Assembly: GCA_019162745.1 (NCBI GenBank)
Contig: JAFLLC010000005.1
Span: 1 to 33,840 of the forward strand
Length of the DNA stretch: 33,840 nucleotides
Direction: 5' to 3'
Source of the DNA: Deltaproteobacteria bacterium
GTDB lineage: Bacteria; Desulfobacterota; Desulfuromonadia; Geobacterales; Pseudopelobacteraceae
The position numbers were made by a program, and so were the translations under genes. Numbering within the stretch: the first letter of the stretch is position 1; each line of letters starts with the position of its first letter. Of the stretch, positions 15,170-24,840 are shown piece by piece. Below the pieces are notes generated by a model that saw only the letters and a program-made list of their open reading frames with translations, was not told where the DNA came from and made no database searches.

Positions 15170-17329
15170 GTGGAAAGAGTAACGTCTTCTGCCAGTTCGA
15201 CCGGCCTCACCCTTCGCACCAAAATGGTACTGCTTTCTGCAGCAGCTTTTTTTGGCATCCTGCTGGTTGGCGCGACCAGCCTGTATATGATGAATGAGGT
15301 CCGTATCGGCGGTACTGCCTACCGGTACATTCAAAAAAATAAGGATGCTCTTGAAAGCATTGCACTGCTGAAATCAGACCTTTTCCAGATCAACAGTGAA
15401 ATGCAGAATCTCCTGCTTGAAGCGGATAGCACCGCTGCCGGGAAAAACATTGCCGCGATAAAAGATCTCACAAATGAGATTGAACTCAATTTCGGGATTG
15501 CTCTTGAGTCGGTTGAATCGACCGGTGAACATACTGCGATAAACAAAGCAAACGACATCTGGAAGGAATATCAGAAAACGCTGCTGGATGAGGTGCTCCC
15601 TGCCACGACAAAAGGTGATCGCCTTAAAGCCAACAATCTCATGGCCGGAATTCAGGCGCAACGATTCAACATGTTCAGCACAACCGTTGCACAGATGGTT
15701 GACCGGATCCGAAAGGATGTCACTGCCACCGAGCGGCAGGTTGCATCGAGCATCAGAATAAAAACTGCTGTCTCTGCCGCCGTGACGATCTTTGTTATCG
15801 CCCTCATCGCCCTGTTTTCGTATTTAATAACTACTTCGATTACCAGACCTCTCAGAAACTGTGTCGAATTTGCCAAAGCAATGGCCGGCGGCAGACTTGA
15901 TGCGCGCTTGGAAGTCCGTGGCGGTGGAGAGGCCGCTGATCTGGCACATGCTATGAACATCATGGCAGAGAATCTCCACAGCATGGTTTCGCGAATCAGC
16001 TCCACTTCCGAAGTGCTCACCACTATAGACAACAACCTCGAAAATGCTGCCCGCCAGGTTGTAAATTCCGCCCAGATGCAGGAAAGATCCGTTTTGGAAA
16101 CATCACAGGCGGTGGTTCAGATCAACCGCTCGGTGCATGAAGTATACGAAGGGGTCGACAAACTCTCCGGCTCTGCCACCGACACATCCGCATCATCGCT
16201 TGAGATGGCAGCAACAATTGAAGAGATTGCGATGAGCGCGGAGAAACTGGAAGAGGCCGTTGAAGAGGTGAGCTCTTCAATCACTGAGATGACAGCTTCA
16301 ATCAAAGAAATCGGTGCGAGCATCGTCAATCTGCTGGACGCATCTACTGCGACGGCTTCATCCATTGCCGAGATGGACGCTACCATCAAACAGGTAGAAA
16401 AGAACGCCATGGATTCGGCAGCCATTTCCGGTACCGTCCGAAGTGACGCAGAGATCGGCAAAAACGCGGTTCTTGAAGCGATTGCCGGCATGCAGGCTAT
16501 CAGAGCATCATCACATATAACCTCTGAAGTTGTCGAAACGCTCTCGTTACGAGTAAACGATATCGGCACCATTCTTTCTGTTATCGATGAAGTTGCCGAA
16601 CAGACCAATCTTCTGGCCCTCAATGCCGCCATAATTGCCGCCCAGGCGGGCGAGCATGGCAAGGGGTTTGCCGTGGTTGCCGATGAAATCCGTGAATTGG
16701 CCGAGCGTACCAGCAGCTCTACACGGGAAATTGCAGCGGTCATAAAGGGTGTTCAGGAAGAGACCAGGCGCGCTGTGGATGCGATCAGCCTGTCAGAGGA
16801 AAGTATTGCCGCAGGCGAAAGACTGTCGCAACGTTCGGGCACTGCGCTGGAGAAAATAGTCGCCGGTGTTCAGCGGGCAGGAATCCAGGTGAGCGAGATC
16901 GCCAAGGCTACCGTTGAACAGGCGCGGGGCAGCCAGAGCATCCGGGAAGCTATGGGAAACGTTGAAGAGATGGTTGAAAGTATTGCCAATTCTTCGCGGG
17001 AGCACTCCCGAGGAACCGATATGATTTCAGCCGCGATTGAGCGGATGAAGGATCTCACTGTTCATGTTCGCACGTCGACCCGCGAACAGAGTCGGGCCAG
17101 CAATCTAATCGCCCGGTCAACGGAAGATACAACCGCCATGGTTGACCAGATTCGCGAAGCGTGCCGATCACAGGTGGACAGCAGCGCACTGATTTCAAAA
17201 TCGGTCAACAACATAGAAGGTGCAACAGTTGCGAACAGCCATGCGACGAAGGTGATGAATACTGCCGTTGCAAACTTAACACATCAGATTGATCTGCTTG
17301 AGAAGGAGATGGCCGGTTTCAAGATATGA
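15170..17329 (+). CDS. Methyl-accepting chemotaxis protein, transmembrane
   Basis: A 719-residue chemoreceptor. The GTG at 15170 is taken as start because GAGGAG lies 7 bp upstream; the frame is open from TTG 15143. Layout: membrane helix 1 (about 19-40), a periplasmic four-helix-bundle type sensor (about 41-198), membrane helix 2 (about 199-221), HAMP (about 222-275), then a long coiled-coil signalling domain. The hairpin tip at about 471-515 reads [19 protein letters not shown], then [20 protein letters not shown]. The usual AAIEAARAGE is [10 protein letters not shown] here. No C-terminal CheR-tethering pentapeptide is visible. It overlaps trpA by 4 bp (ATGA), an unusual partner for a receptor, and no che genes are nearby. 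The ligand is unknown. Confidence 0.93.
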   Translation: MERVTSSASSTGLTLRTKMVLLSAAAFFGILLVGATSLYMMNEVRIGGTAYRYIQKNKDALESIALLKSDLFQINSEMQNLLLEADSTAAGKNIAAIKDLTNEIELNFGIALESVESTGEHTAINKANDIWKEYQKTLLDEVLPATTKGDRLKANNLMAGIQAQRFNMFSTTVAQMVDRIRKDVTATERQVASSIRIKTAVSAAVTIFVIALIALFSYLITTSITRPLRNCVEFAKAMAGGRLDARLEVRGGGEAADLAHAMNIMAENLHSMVSRISSTSEVLTTIDNNLENAARQVVNSAQMQERSVLETSQAVVQINRSVHEVYEGVDKLSGSATDTSASSLEMAATIEEIAMSAEKLEEAVEEVSSSITEMTASIKEIGASIVNLLDASTATASSIAEMDATIKQVEKNAMDSAAISGTVRSDAEIGKNAVLEAIAGMQAIRASSHITSEVVETLSLRVNDIGTILSVIDEVAEQTNLLALNAAIIAAQAGEHGKGFAVVADEIRELAERTSSSTREIAAVIKGVQEETRRAVDAISLSEESIAAGERLSQRSGTALEKIVAGVQRAGIQVSEIAKATVEQARGSQSIREAMGNVEEMVESIANSSREHSRGTDMISAAIERMKDLTVHVRTSTREQSRASNLIARSTEDTTAMVDQIREACRSQVDSSALISKSVNNIEGATVANSHATKVMNTAVANLTHQIDLLEKEMAGFKI

Positions 17330-18141
17330 CCGACCCTGTGATAACGACCATGAGCAGACTTACGGCAAGATTTAGCACACTTAAAACTGAGCATTCCAAG
17401 GCTTTGGCAACTTTTGTTACCGCCGGCGACCCGAATCTAGCCGCAACCGAAGAGATCATTTATCTGCTTGAAGAGGCCGGAGCGGACATTATCGAACTCG
17501 GTGTCCCCTTCTCAGACCCGATGGCTGACGGACCGACGATTCAGCTCTCCTCGGAGAGAGCACTGGCCTCCGGCACCACGCTTCACGGTATTCTGGAGAC
17601 CGTAAAGAAGGTGCGCATCCGCTCCCAGGTGCCGATTATTTTGATGGGATACCTTAACCCGGTTTACGCCTACGGCTGCGACAGCTTCTGCCGGGACGCT
17701 GCCGAAGCCGGAGTTGACGGTGTCCTCCTGGTGGATATGCCGCCGGAAGAATCACAAGAACTGACCGCCCCGGCCGGGCGTTATGGGCTTGATGTAATCT
17801 TCCTGCTGACACCAACCTCGGATGCCGCGCGCATAGCTGCTGTAGACAATCTTGGCAGCGGTTTTGTGTATTATGTCACGGTTACCGGCGTAACAGGAGC
17901 CAGAAGCTCTGTTTCCGCTACACTTGAACAGGAGCTGTCACGAGTGAAGCAGGGCATTTCGCTCCCCGTCATGGCGGGATTCGGGATATCTACACCGGCA
18001 CAGGCTGCTGAAGTTGGAGATTTAGCGGACGGGGTGGTAGTCGGCAGTGCCATTGTCAGACTGTTTGAACAGCACAGCGGCGAAGAATTGAAGCAACAGC
18101 TGCGCCGGTACGTATCCACCTTGAAAGATGCAATAAGGTAG
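17326..18141 (+). CDS. trpA: Tryptophan synthase alpha subunit
   Basis: A 271-residue TIM barrel that cleaves indole-3-glycerol phosphate to indole, which is channelled to TrpB. The catalytic residues are present: Glu in [18 protein letters not shown] and Asp in the same segment. The phosphate site is GFGISTPAQ and VVGSAIV, and loop 6 is [12 protein letters not shown]. The first ATG (17326) overlaps the chemoreceptor stop. A second ATG at 17350 would give the standard length, with the catalytic pair at 49 and 60 exactly as in E. coli, so the real start may be there; neither has a close ribosome binding site. trpB is 10 kb away on the other strand. Confidence 0.95.
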   Translation: MTDPVITTMSRLTARFSTLKTEHSKALATFVTAGDPNLAATEEIIYLLEEAGADIIELGVPFSDPMADGPTIQLSSERALASGTTLHGILETVKKVRIRSQVPIILMGYLNPVYAYGCDSFCRDAAEAGVDGVLLVDMPPEESQELTAPAGRYGLDVIFLLTPTSDAARIAAVDNLGSGFVYYVTVTGVTGARSSVSATLEQELSRVKQGISLPVMAGFGISTPAQAAEVGDLADGVVVGSAIVRLFEQHSGEELKQQLRRYVSTLKDAIR

Positions 18142-18154
18142 TTTACGGAGACGC

Positions 18155-18190
18155 TTGACAGCGGTTTCCAATTCTGCTAGCGAGTATAAT
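18155..18190 (+). promoter_or_regulatory. Possible internal promoter before accD
   Basis: A perfect TATAAT at 18185-18190 lies in the 97-bp trpA-accD gap. TTGACA at 18155-18160 is 24 bp away, too far for a normal sigma-70 promoter, and the properly spaced hexamer (18162-18167) is poor. A weak or activator-dependent start is possible. Confidence 0.3.
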
Positions 18191-18238
18191 GTTTGTACTT
18201 AAACAATCTATAAGGCTACGAAAGACCCGAGGTAATGT

Positions 18239-19093
18239 ATGAGCTGGTTTACAAAAGAGAAAGTCGGCATCGAAAAATCAGGTGGTAGTAAAGTCACCTT
18301 TCCCGATGGAATGTGGGTCAAGTGCCCAGGTTGTTCCGAGACACTTTTAAGCAAGGATCTTGAAGCTAATCTTCAGGTCTGCCCAAAATGCGGTTACCAT
18401 TTTCGCATTTCAGCACGCAAGCGCCTTGAAGCCCTCCTTGATGACGGCGTCTGGCAGGAATATGATGCCGATGTAACCTCTGTCGATTTCCTTGAATTCA
18501 AAGATGCCAAAAGTTATCAGGAACGCATCGATGCCGCACTGGCCAAAGGCGGGTCAAAGGATGCCGTAATCTGTGTCGAAGGGTCTATCGAGGATCTGCC
18601 GGTACAGATTTCCTGTTTTGACTTTTCTTTCATGGGGGGGAGCATGGGGAGCGTTGTGGGCGAAAAGATCACCCGCTCTATCGAACGCGGTTTGCAAAAA
18701 CGTCAGCCGGTGATTATCATCTCCGCTTCCGGCGGGGCGCGCATGCAGGAAAGCATCCTCTCACTGATGCAGATGGCCAAGACGTCAGCTGCCTTGGCTA
18801 AACTAAAGCGGGCCGGCATCCCGTTTGTGTCATTGATGACCGACCCGACTACCGGCGGCGTTACCGCCAGTTTTGCCATGCTGGGAGATGTCAATATTGC
18901 CGAACCGAAAGCGCTGATCGGTTTTGCCGGTCCGCGGGTCATCGAACAAACTATTCGTCAGAAACTGCCGGAAGGTTTCCAACGAGCGGAATATCTGCTC
19001 GATCATGGCATGGTAGATGCGATCATACCTCGTACCGAAATGCGTTCAAAACTGGCTTCAATACTGAAAATGCTGCACCGTCCCACCGCCTGA
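18239..19093 (+). CDS. accD: Acetyl-CoA carboxylase carboxyltransferase subunit beta
   Basis: A 284-residue subunit that, with AccA, moves the carboxyl group from biotin to acetyl-CoA, the first step of fatty-acid synthesis. The N-terminal four-Cys zinc ribbon has Cys29, Cys32, Cys48 and Cys51 (CPGC and CPKCGYHF). The crotonase-fold core shows [17 protein letters not shown], the oxyanion-hole [10 protein letters not shown], and [17 protein letters not shown], then [12 protein letters not shown]. All are standard. GAGG lies 7 bp before the ATG. folC starts one base after its stop; the accD-folC order is widely conserved. accA is not in the window. Confidence 0.96.
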   Translation: MSWFTKEKVGIEKSGGSKVTFPDGMWVKCPGCSETLLSKDLEANLQVCPKCGYHFRISARKRLEALLDDGVWQEYDADVTSVDFLEFKDAKSYQERIDAALAKGGSKDAVICVEGSIEDLPVQISCFDFSFMGGSMGSVVGEKITRSIERGLQKRQPVIIISASGGARMQESILSLMQMAKTSAALAKLKRAGIPFVSLMTDPTTGGVTASFAMLGDVNIAEPKALIGFAGPRVIEQTIRQKLPEGFQRAEYLLDHGMVDAIIPRTEMRSKLASILKMLHRPTA

Positions 19094-19094
19094 C

Positions 19095-20372
19095 ATGCCT
19101 CTGACAGACGTGCTGGAAAGGCTTTACGCCCGTCGACGCTTTGGCATCCGGCCAGGCGTCGACAGAGTCGTCAAGCTGCTCGGGCGTCTGGGTAACCCCG
19201 AAAAGCAGTTCCGCACGGTGCATGTCGTCGGCACAAACGGCAAAGGCTCTACGGCTGCCTTTCTCTCCTCTATTCTCCTCCACGCCGGGCACTCAGTTGC
19301 CCAGTTCAGCTCCCCTCACCTGGTACGATTTACCGAGCGTTTCAGAATAAACGGCGAAGAATATTCCGCTGAAAAGCTGGCGGGCAGCCTGGATGTCGTA
19401 CTGAAGGCAGCTCCTGAAGAAGCGACTTTTTTTGAGATAACAACGGCTCTGGCTGCATTGGTTTTCAGCGAGGAGCGGGTTGGGCTGGTGGTCATGGAGG
19501 CCGGTATGGGCGGACGTTCGGATGCGACAGCCGCCTTTGAAGGGGAGATGACTTTAATTACCCCCATTGCTCTCGACCATACCGGTTATCTCGGCGCCAC
19601 CCTCGAATCGATTGCCCGGGAGAAAGCCGCGATTATCGAGCCCGGCAGCGTCGTTATCAGTGCCAGGCAGTCTGCCGCAGCCCTTCTGGCGATTGAAGAG
19701 CAGTGCCGCGCCGGGAACTCTGGCCTGAAGACCCTCGGCAAAGATTTTTCGGCTGGCTGGAACCCTGACGGCACACTCGATTACTATGGCATGAGCAGAA
19801 CCCTGACCCAGCTCACTCCCGGGATGACGGGTCGCTATCAATCCACTAACGCCGCTGTTGCGCTCGCTGCGGCCGAAGTGCTTGCAGCGGGGGGGATGAA
19901 TATGGCACCCTCCGCATTCAAAGAAGGTATTGCCTCGGCATCCTGGCCGGGCAGAATGGAACTGGTTCCTGGCACCCCGCCGCTGCTGCTGGATGGGGCA
20001 CATAATCCTGCCGGGGCAGCAGCACTGGCGGAAGCGCTGGAAGATTACTCCTACTCAAGGCTGCTGATGGTGACCGGAGTCTGCGATGACAAGGATATCG
20101 ACCGAATATATGCGCCTCTGCTGCCGCTTGTTGATGCTGTTTATACGGTAACACCCGCTGTTGACCGCGCCCTGAAAGCTGAAGATCTCTCAGATTTTTT
20201 TACAAAAAAGGGGGTCGCATCGCAGCCGTGCGGCTCCGTAGTGGCAGGGATCTGTAAAGCCCGCAGCCAGGCCTCCGGGGGGGATCTTATTCTGGTATGC
20301 GGTTCGCTCTTTGTGGTGGGTGAAGTCAAGGCGTGGCTTGAAAACGTTAATTACAGCGGGATCAGGGGCTGA
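19095..20372 (+). CDS. folC: Bifunctional dihydrofolate synthase / folylpolyglutamate synthase
   Basis: A 425-residue Mur-ligase-type enzyme that adds glutamate to dihydropteroate and then to folates. The P-loop is VVGTNGKGST (45-53). FSSPHLVRFTERFRING is the substrate loop, and MEAGMGGRSDATAAF plus ITPIALDHTGYLG with the Mg-binding His are conserved. The C-terminal Mur ligase domain has LLLDGAHNPAGA and VTGVCDDKDI. It begins one base after accD and ends 7 bp before lptD, so it sits in a compact accD-folC-lptD unit. Confidence 0.95.
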   Translation: MPLTDVLERLYARRRFGIRPGVDRVVKLLGRLGNPEKQFRTVHVVGTNGKGSTAAFLSSILLHAGHSVAQFSSPHLVRFTERFRINGEEYSAEKLAGSLDVVLKAAPEEATFFEITTALAALVFSEERVGLVVMEAGMGGRSDATAAFEGEMTLITPIALDHTGYLGATLESIAREKAAIIEPGSVVISARQSAAALLAIEEQCRAGNSGLKTLGKDFSAGWNPDGTLDYYGMSRTLTQLTPGMTGRYQSTNAAVALAAAEVLAAGGMNMAPSAFKEGIASASWPGRMELVPGTPPLLLDGAHNPAGAAALAEALEDYSYSRLLMVTGVCDDKDIDRIYAPLLPLVDAVYTVTPAVDRALKAEDLSDFFTKKGVASQPCGSVVAGICKARSQASGGDLILVCGSLFVVGEVKAWLENVNYSGIRG

Positions 20373-20379
20373 TTTTTCG

Positions 20380-22428
20380 ATGACAACAATCCACTATCTA
20401 ATCTTTTTCTGTATCCTCTGCTACTCGGCTCCGGCTGCTCGGGCCGCCGCCACTCCCGTTTCAGATGAAAGCATCCATATAAATGCCGACCGCATGAACC
20501 AGAGTCTGACTGATGAAGTTTACACTGCGGACGGAAATGTGGTCGTACTCTGGAAGGGAATGAATCTGACGGCGGATCAAGTCCGTTATTCTGCCGCAAC
20601 TCACATGCTGCGTGCGTCCGGCTCGGTTGTCATGACAAAAGAGTCTGCTGTCCTGAAGGGTGAAACGCTGGAAATGGACATGGATACCGGCCGGGCTGAA
20701 ATGGACCCGGCGCTCCTCTCTGTCCCGGAATCAGGGGTGACAATAGCTGCCAAAAAGCTTGTGCACATCAGCGAAAGCGAGTTCAGTGCGACCTCCACAG
20801 AACTGACCAGCTGTGATCTGCCTGATCCGGCCTGGAAATTCAGTGCCGACAACCTCAAGGTCAACCTGCTGGGGTATGGCACGGGTCGGAACGTTATCTT
20901 CTATGTGAAAAATATTCCGGTACTCTACCTCCCCTGGATCGCTTTTCCGGTTGTGCTGGAAAAAAGATCCGGTCTCCTGTTCCCGCAGTTCGGCTACTCG
21001 CAAAGCAGAGGTGTGCAGCTCGATATTCCGGTCTACTGGGTAATCTCACCAAGCCAGGATCTGCAGCTGGATCTGGACATACTATCGCGTCGTGGCGTCG
21101 GGATCGGGGCTGATTACCGCTACATCAGAAAGCGCGGCAGTGAAGGGCATATCAACGCGTATTCAATCTACGATCAACTCCAGGATCGGTGGCGCTGGCA
21201 ACTAGCCCAAGAGCATAAGGAAATTTTTTCGAATAGCGCAAATCTGCGCATGGCTGTTAATGCCACCAGTGACCGAACCTTTTTGAGTGATTTTGGCGAA
21301 AAGAGTGGTGACTACAATCGGCAATCAAGCGATACGAGAATAAATGTCCTGAAAACATGGCAAAATTACGCAGTGAATTCATATTTGCGCTACAGCGAAG
21401 ACCTTTATGCGCCTGATAACAGTGCAACGCTTCAAACGCTCCCGTCGGTCGGCCTCTCAGGGGTCAGACAGCAGATTTATTATCTGCCGCTTTTTTTTGA
21501 TCTTGATGCAACGGCTGAAAATCAATACCGTGACACGGCTCCTTCCGGGCAGAGGCTGTATCTTTTCCCCCGGATCACAGTGTTGCCGTTTACCGGTCGC
21601 TACCTGAATGCGTCGCTGTATGCCGGGGCACATATCAGAGGTTATACTACCGACAAGCGGGACAGCAGCAGCGGCATTGGAGCAAGCGCCGGAGACCTGC
21701 TGCCGGAAGCCGGCATACGTTTATCAACCTCATTGACCCGCATCTACACATCTGATTTCCCCCTGCTCAAAAAAATCAGGCACGAGATCCTCCCGGAAAT
21801 TCGCTATACCCTCGTACCGGAACGCGACCAGCAGCGGCTTCCGTTCTATGACTACACGGATCGCATGATCCAGCGGAATACGATTTCCCTGTCGGCTACC
21901 AGTTTGATAAACGGCAAGTTCGTACAAGGTGAAACAACTGAATATCGCGAGATTTCACGGATCAAGCTGAGCGCAGATTACGCAATTGAGGGGGGGCGGC
22001 GCGACCTGTTGACGTTGGTGGAGAGTCAGCGCCCATGGAGTGATCTGATACTGGAATCTGACACGTGGCTGTCCAAAGTGCTGCGGCTCACCTTCGACAC
22101 CCGCTATAACCTCTACGAGAACCACCTGTCAACGGCCGTGGCAGGGGTTGAATTTGACGACCGGCAGGGAAATTCAATTGGCGCCGGCTACCAGATGGCC
22201 CGTAACGAAGTGGAATACTTTGAGGGCCGATTTTCAACTAAACTTATTACCCCCCTGCATCTTTCCTACACAGCCCGCTACTCGTTTGACCGTGGCGATT
22301 TTCTTGAATCACTGTATGCTGCCGAATACCGTCACAAATGCTGGAGCGTGAACCTGGCGGTTCATCAGCGCCCCGGGAATCAATCATTTACCGTGAATTT
22401 CAATCTGGCAGGACTGGGGAGCAAATAA
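20380..22428 (+). CDS. lptD: LPS-assembly outer membrane protein LptD
   Basis: A 682-residue outer-membrane barrel that, with LptE, inserts lipopolysaccharide into the outer leaflet. From ATG 20380 there is a signal peptide (IFFCILCYSAPAARA|AA). The periplasmic OstA/LptA-like jellyroll follows (about 30-150: INADRMNQSLTDEVYTADGN, YSAATHMLRASGSVV). Then come the plug/barrel start VKNIPVLYLPWIAFPV, FPQFGYSQSRGVQLDIPVYW, and many beta strands. The C-terminal HKCWSVNLAVHQRPGNQSF is the family end motif, with Cys partners for the disulfide near SCDLPDP. It ends FNLAGLGSK without a terminal aromatic residue. AGGGG precedes the ATG. The longer frame from 20311 lies inside folC and is not used. Confidence 0.92.
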   Translation: MTTIHYLIFFCILCYSAPAARAAATPVSDESIHINADRMNQSLTDEVYTADGNVVVLWKGMNLTADQVRYSAATHMLRASGSVVMTKESAVLKGETLEMDMDTGRAEMDPALLSVPESGVTIAAKKLVHISESEFSATSTELTSCDLPDPAWKFSADNLKVNLLGYGTGRNVIFYVKNIPVLYLPWIAFPVVLEKRSGLLFPQFGYSQSRGVQLDIPVYWVISPSQDLQLDLDILSRRGVGIGADYRYIRKRGSEGHINAYSIYDQLQDRWRWQLAQEHKEIFSNSANLRMAVNATSDRTFLSDFGEKSGDYNRQSSDTRINVLKTWQNYAVNSYLRYSEDLYAPDNSATLQTLPSVGLSGVRQQIYYLPLFFDLDATAENQYRDTAPSGQRLYLFPRITVLPFTGRYLNASLYAGAHIRGYTTDKRDSSSGIGASAGDLLPEAGIRLSTSLTRIYTSDFPLLKKIRHEILPEIRYTLVPERDQQRLPFYDYTDRMIQRNTISLSATSLINGKFVQGETTEYREISRIKLSADYAIEGGRRDLLTLVESQRPWSDLILESDTWLSKVLRLTFDTRYNLYENHLSTAVAGVEFDDRQGNSIGAGYQMARNEVEYFEGRFSTKLITPLHLSYTARYSFDRGDFLESLYAAEYRHKCWSVNLAVHQRPGNQSFTVNFNLAGLGSK

Positions 22429-22440
22429 ACAAGCTGGTAA

Positions 22441-23526
22441 CTACGGGGAGTACTCTAACAGAAAAAGAGCCCTTTTATACATGGCAACCAATTCTGCTTC
22501 TTCCCCGGTTATGCTGCTGCCTGGTACCGGGGAGGTAAAAGCTCTCAGAAAGCTTCTTGCGCGAAATCCAAGCGGCGGGTTACAGCATCCTGTCCTCGCG
22601 GGAATCCGAAGGGTGCCGAGCTTGAAAAGAGAGACTGAAGCTGTCAGGCAGGGGTTGAGCATGATCATACTGTCGGCCGCTTTTCCCAAGGTCGTTTCAT
22701 TGTTTCTGCCAAGATAGAGGACATAGTTTCCGGGTGATCGTTGCATTTTATCAAGTGCCCGCAGGCGGTCAATCTCTTCGGCAACATCCTCGAGAGCCCC
22801 CGGATGCGCAAACAGGAGCGGCCTCAATCCGGCTTGACTGATCATCTCCAGCAATTCATCAATACGATAGGTACGGGCTCGCGGGTGTAACAGAGCGTCG
22901 GCAATACCGGCATCGGTTGCCGTTTCATCGGCAGCGGCAAGATAGCCTGCCAGACGTGATCCGGCCCTGGCTTTTTTGAACAGGCGACGTGCGGCGCGGG
23001 GTGTTTCTATGCCGAGAAGCCTGAACGCGCGGCGGATAGACTCCTCTTCCCGACGGGCGTAGCGGCTGTAGAGCATGATCCTGAGTATCCCCCCCGGTAC
23101 AATGCGGCGTTCCAGCGCCTTCAGGCCTGCCAGCGGATCCTCCAGGTGATGGAGAACCCCGAAAGAATCGATCAGGCCGAATTCACCAGCAATTGCAGCC
23201 TGATCCGACAGATCTCCACAGCGATATTCGACATTCAGCTTCCCGTGCAGAAGGCAGTGCCAGCGTGCCCGCTGCAGGCTGCGCGCCGACAGGTCCACTG
23301 CGGTAATCGGTACATCAGGATTGGCGACCGCCCATGGGTACGGGGCAAACGTACCGCAGCCGGCAATCAGTATTTTTTCAGCTTCCGGGGGAGGCAATCT
23401 TTTGTTAAAACGGGCCCAGAGCGCTTGCAGATTGAGAGCATAGGTGTCGCAGCGCCGTACCGAACCGATCAGCGGATAATTCGGGTAGGGGTAACGCTGG
23501 TAATGTGTTTGTACCGGATCGAACAT
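22441..23526 (-). CDS. Class I SAM-dependent methyltransferase with C-terminal extension
   Basis: A 361-residue protein of unknown target. It begins HYQRYPYPNYPLIG, a segment seen in a family of methyltransferases whose substrates are not defined. SAM motif I is ILIAGCGTFAPYP (53-65), the acidic motif II is ITAVDLSARSLQRA, and the post-II region GDLSD and FGVLHHLEDPLAGLKAL fits a type 11/12 methyltransferase. PGGILRIMLYSRYARREE follows. Residues from about 285 on form a separate small domain (CNPPLGFRARSFLRAFTS and on to LFLLEYSP), perhaps winged-helix-like. It converges with lptD (12 bp gap, no terminator seen) and faces away from hemW, 59 bp between starts. Confidence 0.8.
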   Translation of the reverse strand: MFDPVQTHYQRYPYPNYPLIGSVRRCDTYALNLQALWARFNKRLPPPEAEKILIAGCGTFAPYPWAVANPDVPITAVDLSARSLQRARWHCLLHGKLNVEYRCGDLSDQAAIAGEFGLIDSFGVLHHLEDPLAGLKALERRIVPGGILRIMLYSRYARREEESIRRAFRLLGIETPRAARRLFKKARAGSRLAGYLAAADETATDAGIADALLHPRARTYRIDELLEMISQAGLRPLLFAHPGALEDVAEEIDRLRALDKMQRSPGNYVLYLGRNNETTLGKAADSMIMLNPCLTASVSLFKLGTLRIPARTGCCNPPLGFRARSFLRAFTSPVPGSSITGEEAELVAMYKRALFLLEYSP

Positions 23527-23585
23527 ACCTCACTGTAGCAGGATGCAGCCCGGCTTTCAACAGTCACAAAAAGCAGGAGTTCACA

Positions 23586-24722
23586 ATGTTTAATCGGCTC
23601 TATGTCCATGTGCCGTTCTGCATAAAAAAATGCCGCTACTGTGCCTTTATCTCCACCCCCCCACAAATAGAAGAGCTGCAGGAATACCCTGCACTCCTCC
23701 TCCGTGAGCTGCAGCTTCGTGCCTCCGCTGCCGGTCCGATTGCTTCAATATATTTCGGCGGCGGCACCCCGTCACTGCTGCAGCCACAGCAGCTGGCGCA
23801 AATCCTTGGGGAGATTGCCGCTCAGGCCGTCATCCAGATAGATGCAGAAATCACCCTGGAAGCAAACCCGGGGAGCGTCGACCGGATTTCTCTGAGTGGT
23901 TTCCACAACGCCGGCATCAACCGAATTTCACTCGGGATCCAGTCATTTGATGACCGTTTTCTGGAGTGTCTGGGGCGTATTCATACCGCTGAACAGTCGC
24001 GCCAGGCTTTTCGGGATGCACGAGAAGCCGGCTTTAACAACGTCAGCATCGACTTGATTCACTCCCTTCCCGGCCAGAGCCTCCTTCAGTGGCGGAGTGA
24101 ACTGCTGCACGCCATCAAACTCGCCCCGGAGCACCTTTCTATCTACGGACTGACAGTTGAAGAAGGCACCCCTTTTGCGCACAGTTATCCGGCAGGGTGT
24201 CATGAATTACCCGATGACGATCTTTCCGCAGATATGTTTGAGCTGGCGGATGAGCTGCTAACCGCAGCCGGCTTTGAACATTATGAAATTGCCAACTATG
24301 CCCGCCCCGGATACCGGTCAGAACATAACAGCGGCTATTGGAAACGGGACGGCTATCTGGGACTGGGCGTTGCGGCACATTCGTTTCTTCGGGACGGCTA
24401 TGGAGTCCGCTTCGGCAATCCGGACAATCTGGAAGATTATCGCCGCGGGGTGACCACTGGGCAACTGGAACGGATCGGCGAACAGCGGCTGACACAGGGT
24501 GACGCCATGGCAGAATATATGTTTTTGGGATTGCGCCTGGCAGATGGAGTGAATCTGCCCGCCTTTGAACGCGAGTTCGGCCGGTCGCTGGAATCTGTAT
24601 ATGGCTCTACAGCTGCTGACCTGGTCAAGTTTGGTCTTCTCACTCAAAACGAGAGCCTGCTGACTTTAACCCGCCGGGGGATGCTGCTGTCAAACCAGGT
24701 ATTCTCCAAATTTTTACCGTAA
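23586..24722 (+). CDS. hemW: Radical SAM heme chaperone HemW (HemN-like)
   Basis: A 378-residue radical-SAM protein. HemW binds heme and delivers it to respiratory enzymes; it resembles coproporphyrinogen dehydrogenase HemN but lacks its second-substrate features. The cluster motif is C12-IKK-C16-RY-C19 (CxxxCxxC followed by AF). Next are IYFGGGTPSLL, LEANPGSV, GINRISLGIQSFDDRFLECLGR (in pieces), IDLIHSLPGQ, the HemN C-terminal domain from about 285, and YMFLGLRLADGVN. Start ATG 23586 has AGGAG 8 bp upstream; the frame open from 23505 only overlaps the divergent promoter region. A HemN function is possible but less likely for this shorter form. Confidence 0.88.
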   Translation: MFNRLYVHVPFCIKKCRYCAFISTPPQIEELQEYPALLLRELQLRASAAGPIASIYFGGGTPSLLQPQQLAQILGEIAAQAVIQIDAEITLEANPGSVDRISLSGFHNAGINRISLGIQSFDDRFLECLGRIHTAEQSRQAFRDAREAGFNNVSIDLIHSLPGQSLLQWRSELLHAIKLAPEHLSIYGLTVEEGTPFAHSYPAGCHELPDDDLSADMFELADELLTAAGFEHYEIANYARPGYRSEHNSGYWKRDGYLGLGVAAHSFLRDGYGVRFGNPDNLEDYRRGVTTGQLERIGEQRLTQGDAMAEYMFLGLRLADGVNLPAFEREFGRSLESVYGSTAADLVKFGLLTQNESLLTLTRRGMLLSNQVFSKFLP

Positions 24723-24840
24723 ATATTGCCAGCATGTGATTACCTGCTTTCTTTCACCTTGTCTCACACACAAAAGTATTTATAATATCCTGCGGGATAG
24801 CGGCAGTTGTCAAGGCAGTGAAAGAACAGGGTGCCCCATT

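Noticed and set aside
16117-16743. Open frame of 208 codons on the minus strand
   Set aside because: Antisense to the receptor coiled coil; its Ser/Ala-rich sequence reflects the heptad repeats of the other strand.
18155-18190. TTGACA plus TATAAT before accD as a strong promoter
   Set aside because: The spacer is 24 bp; kept only as a low-confidence site.
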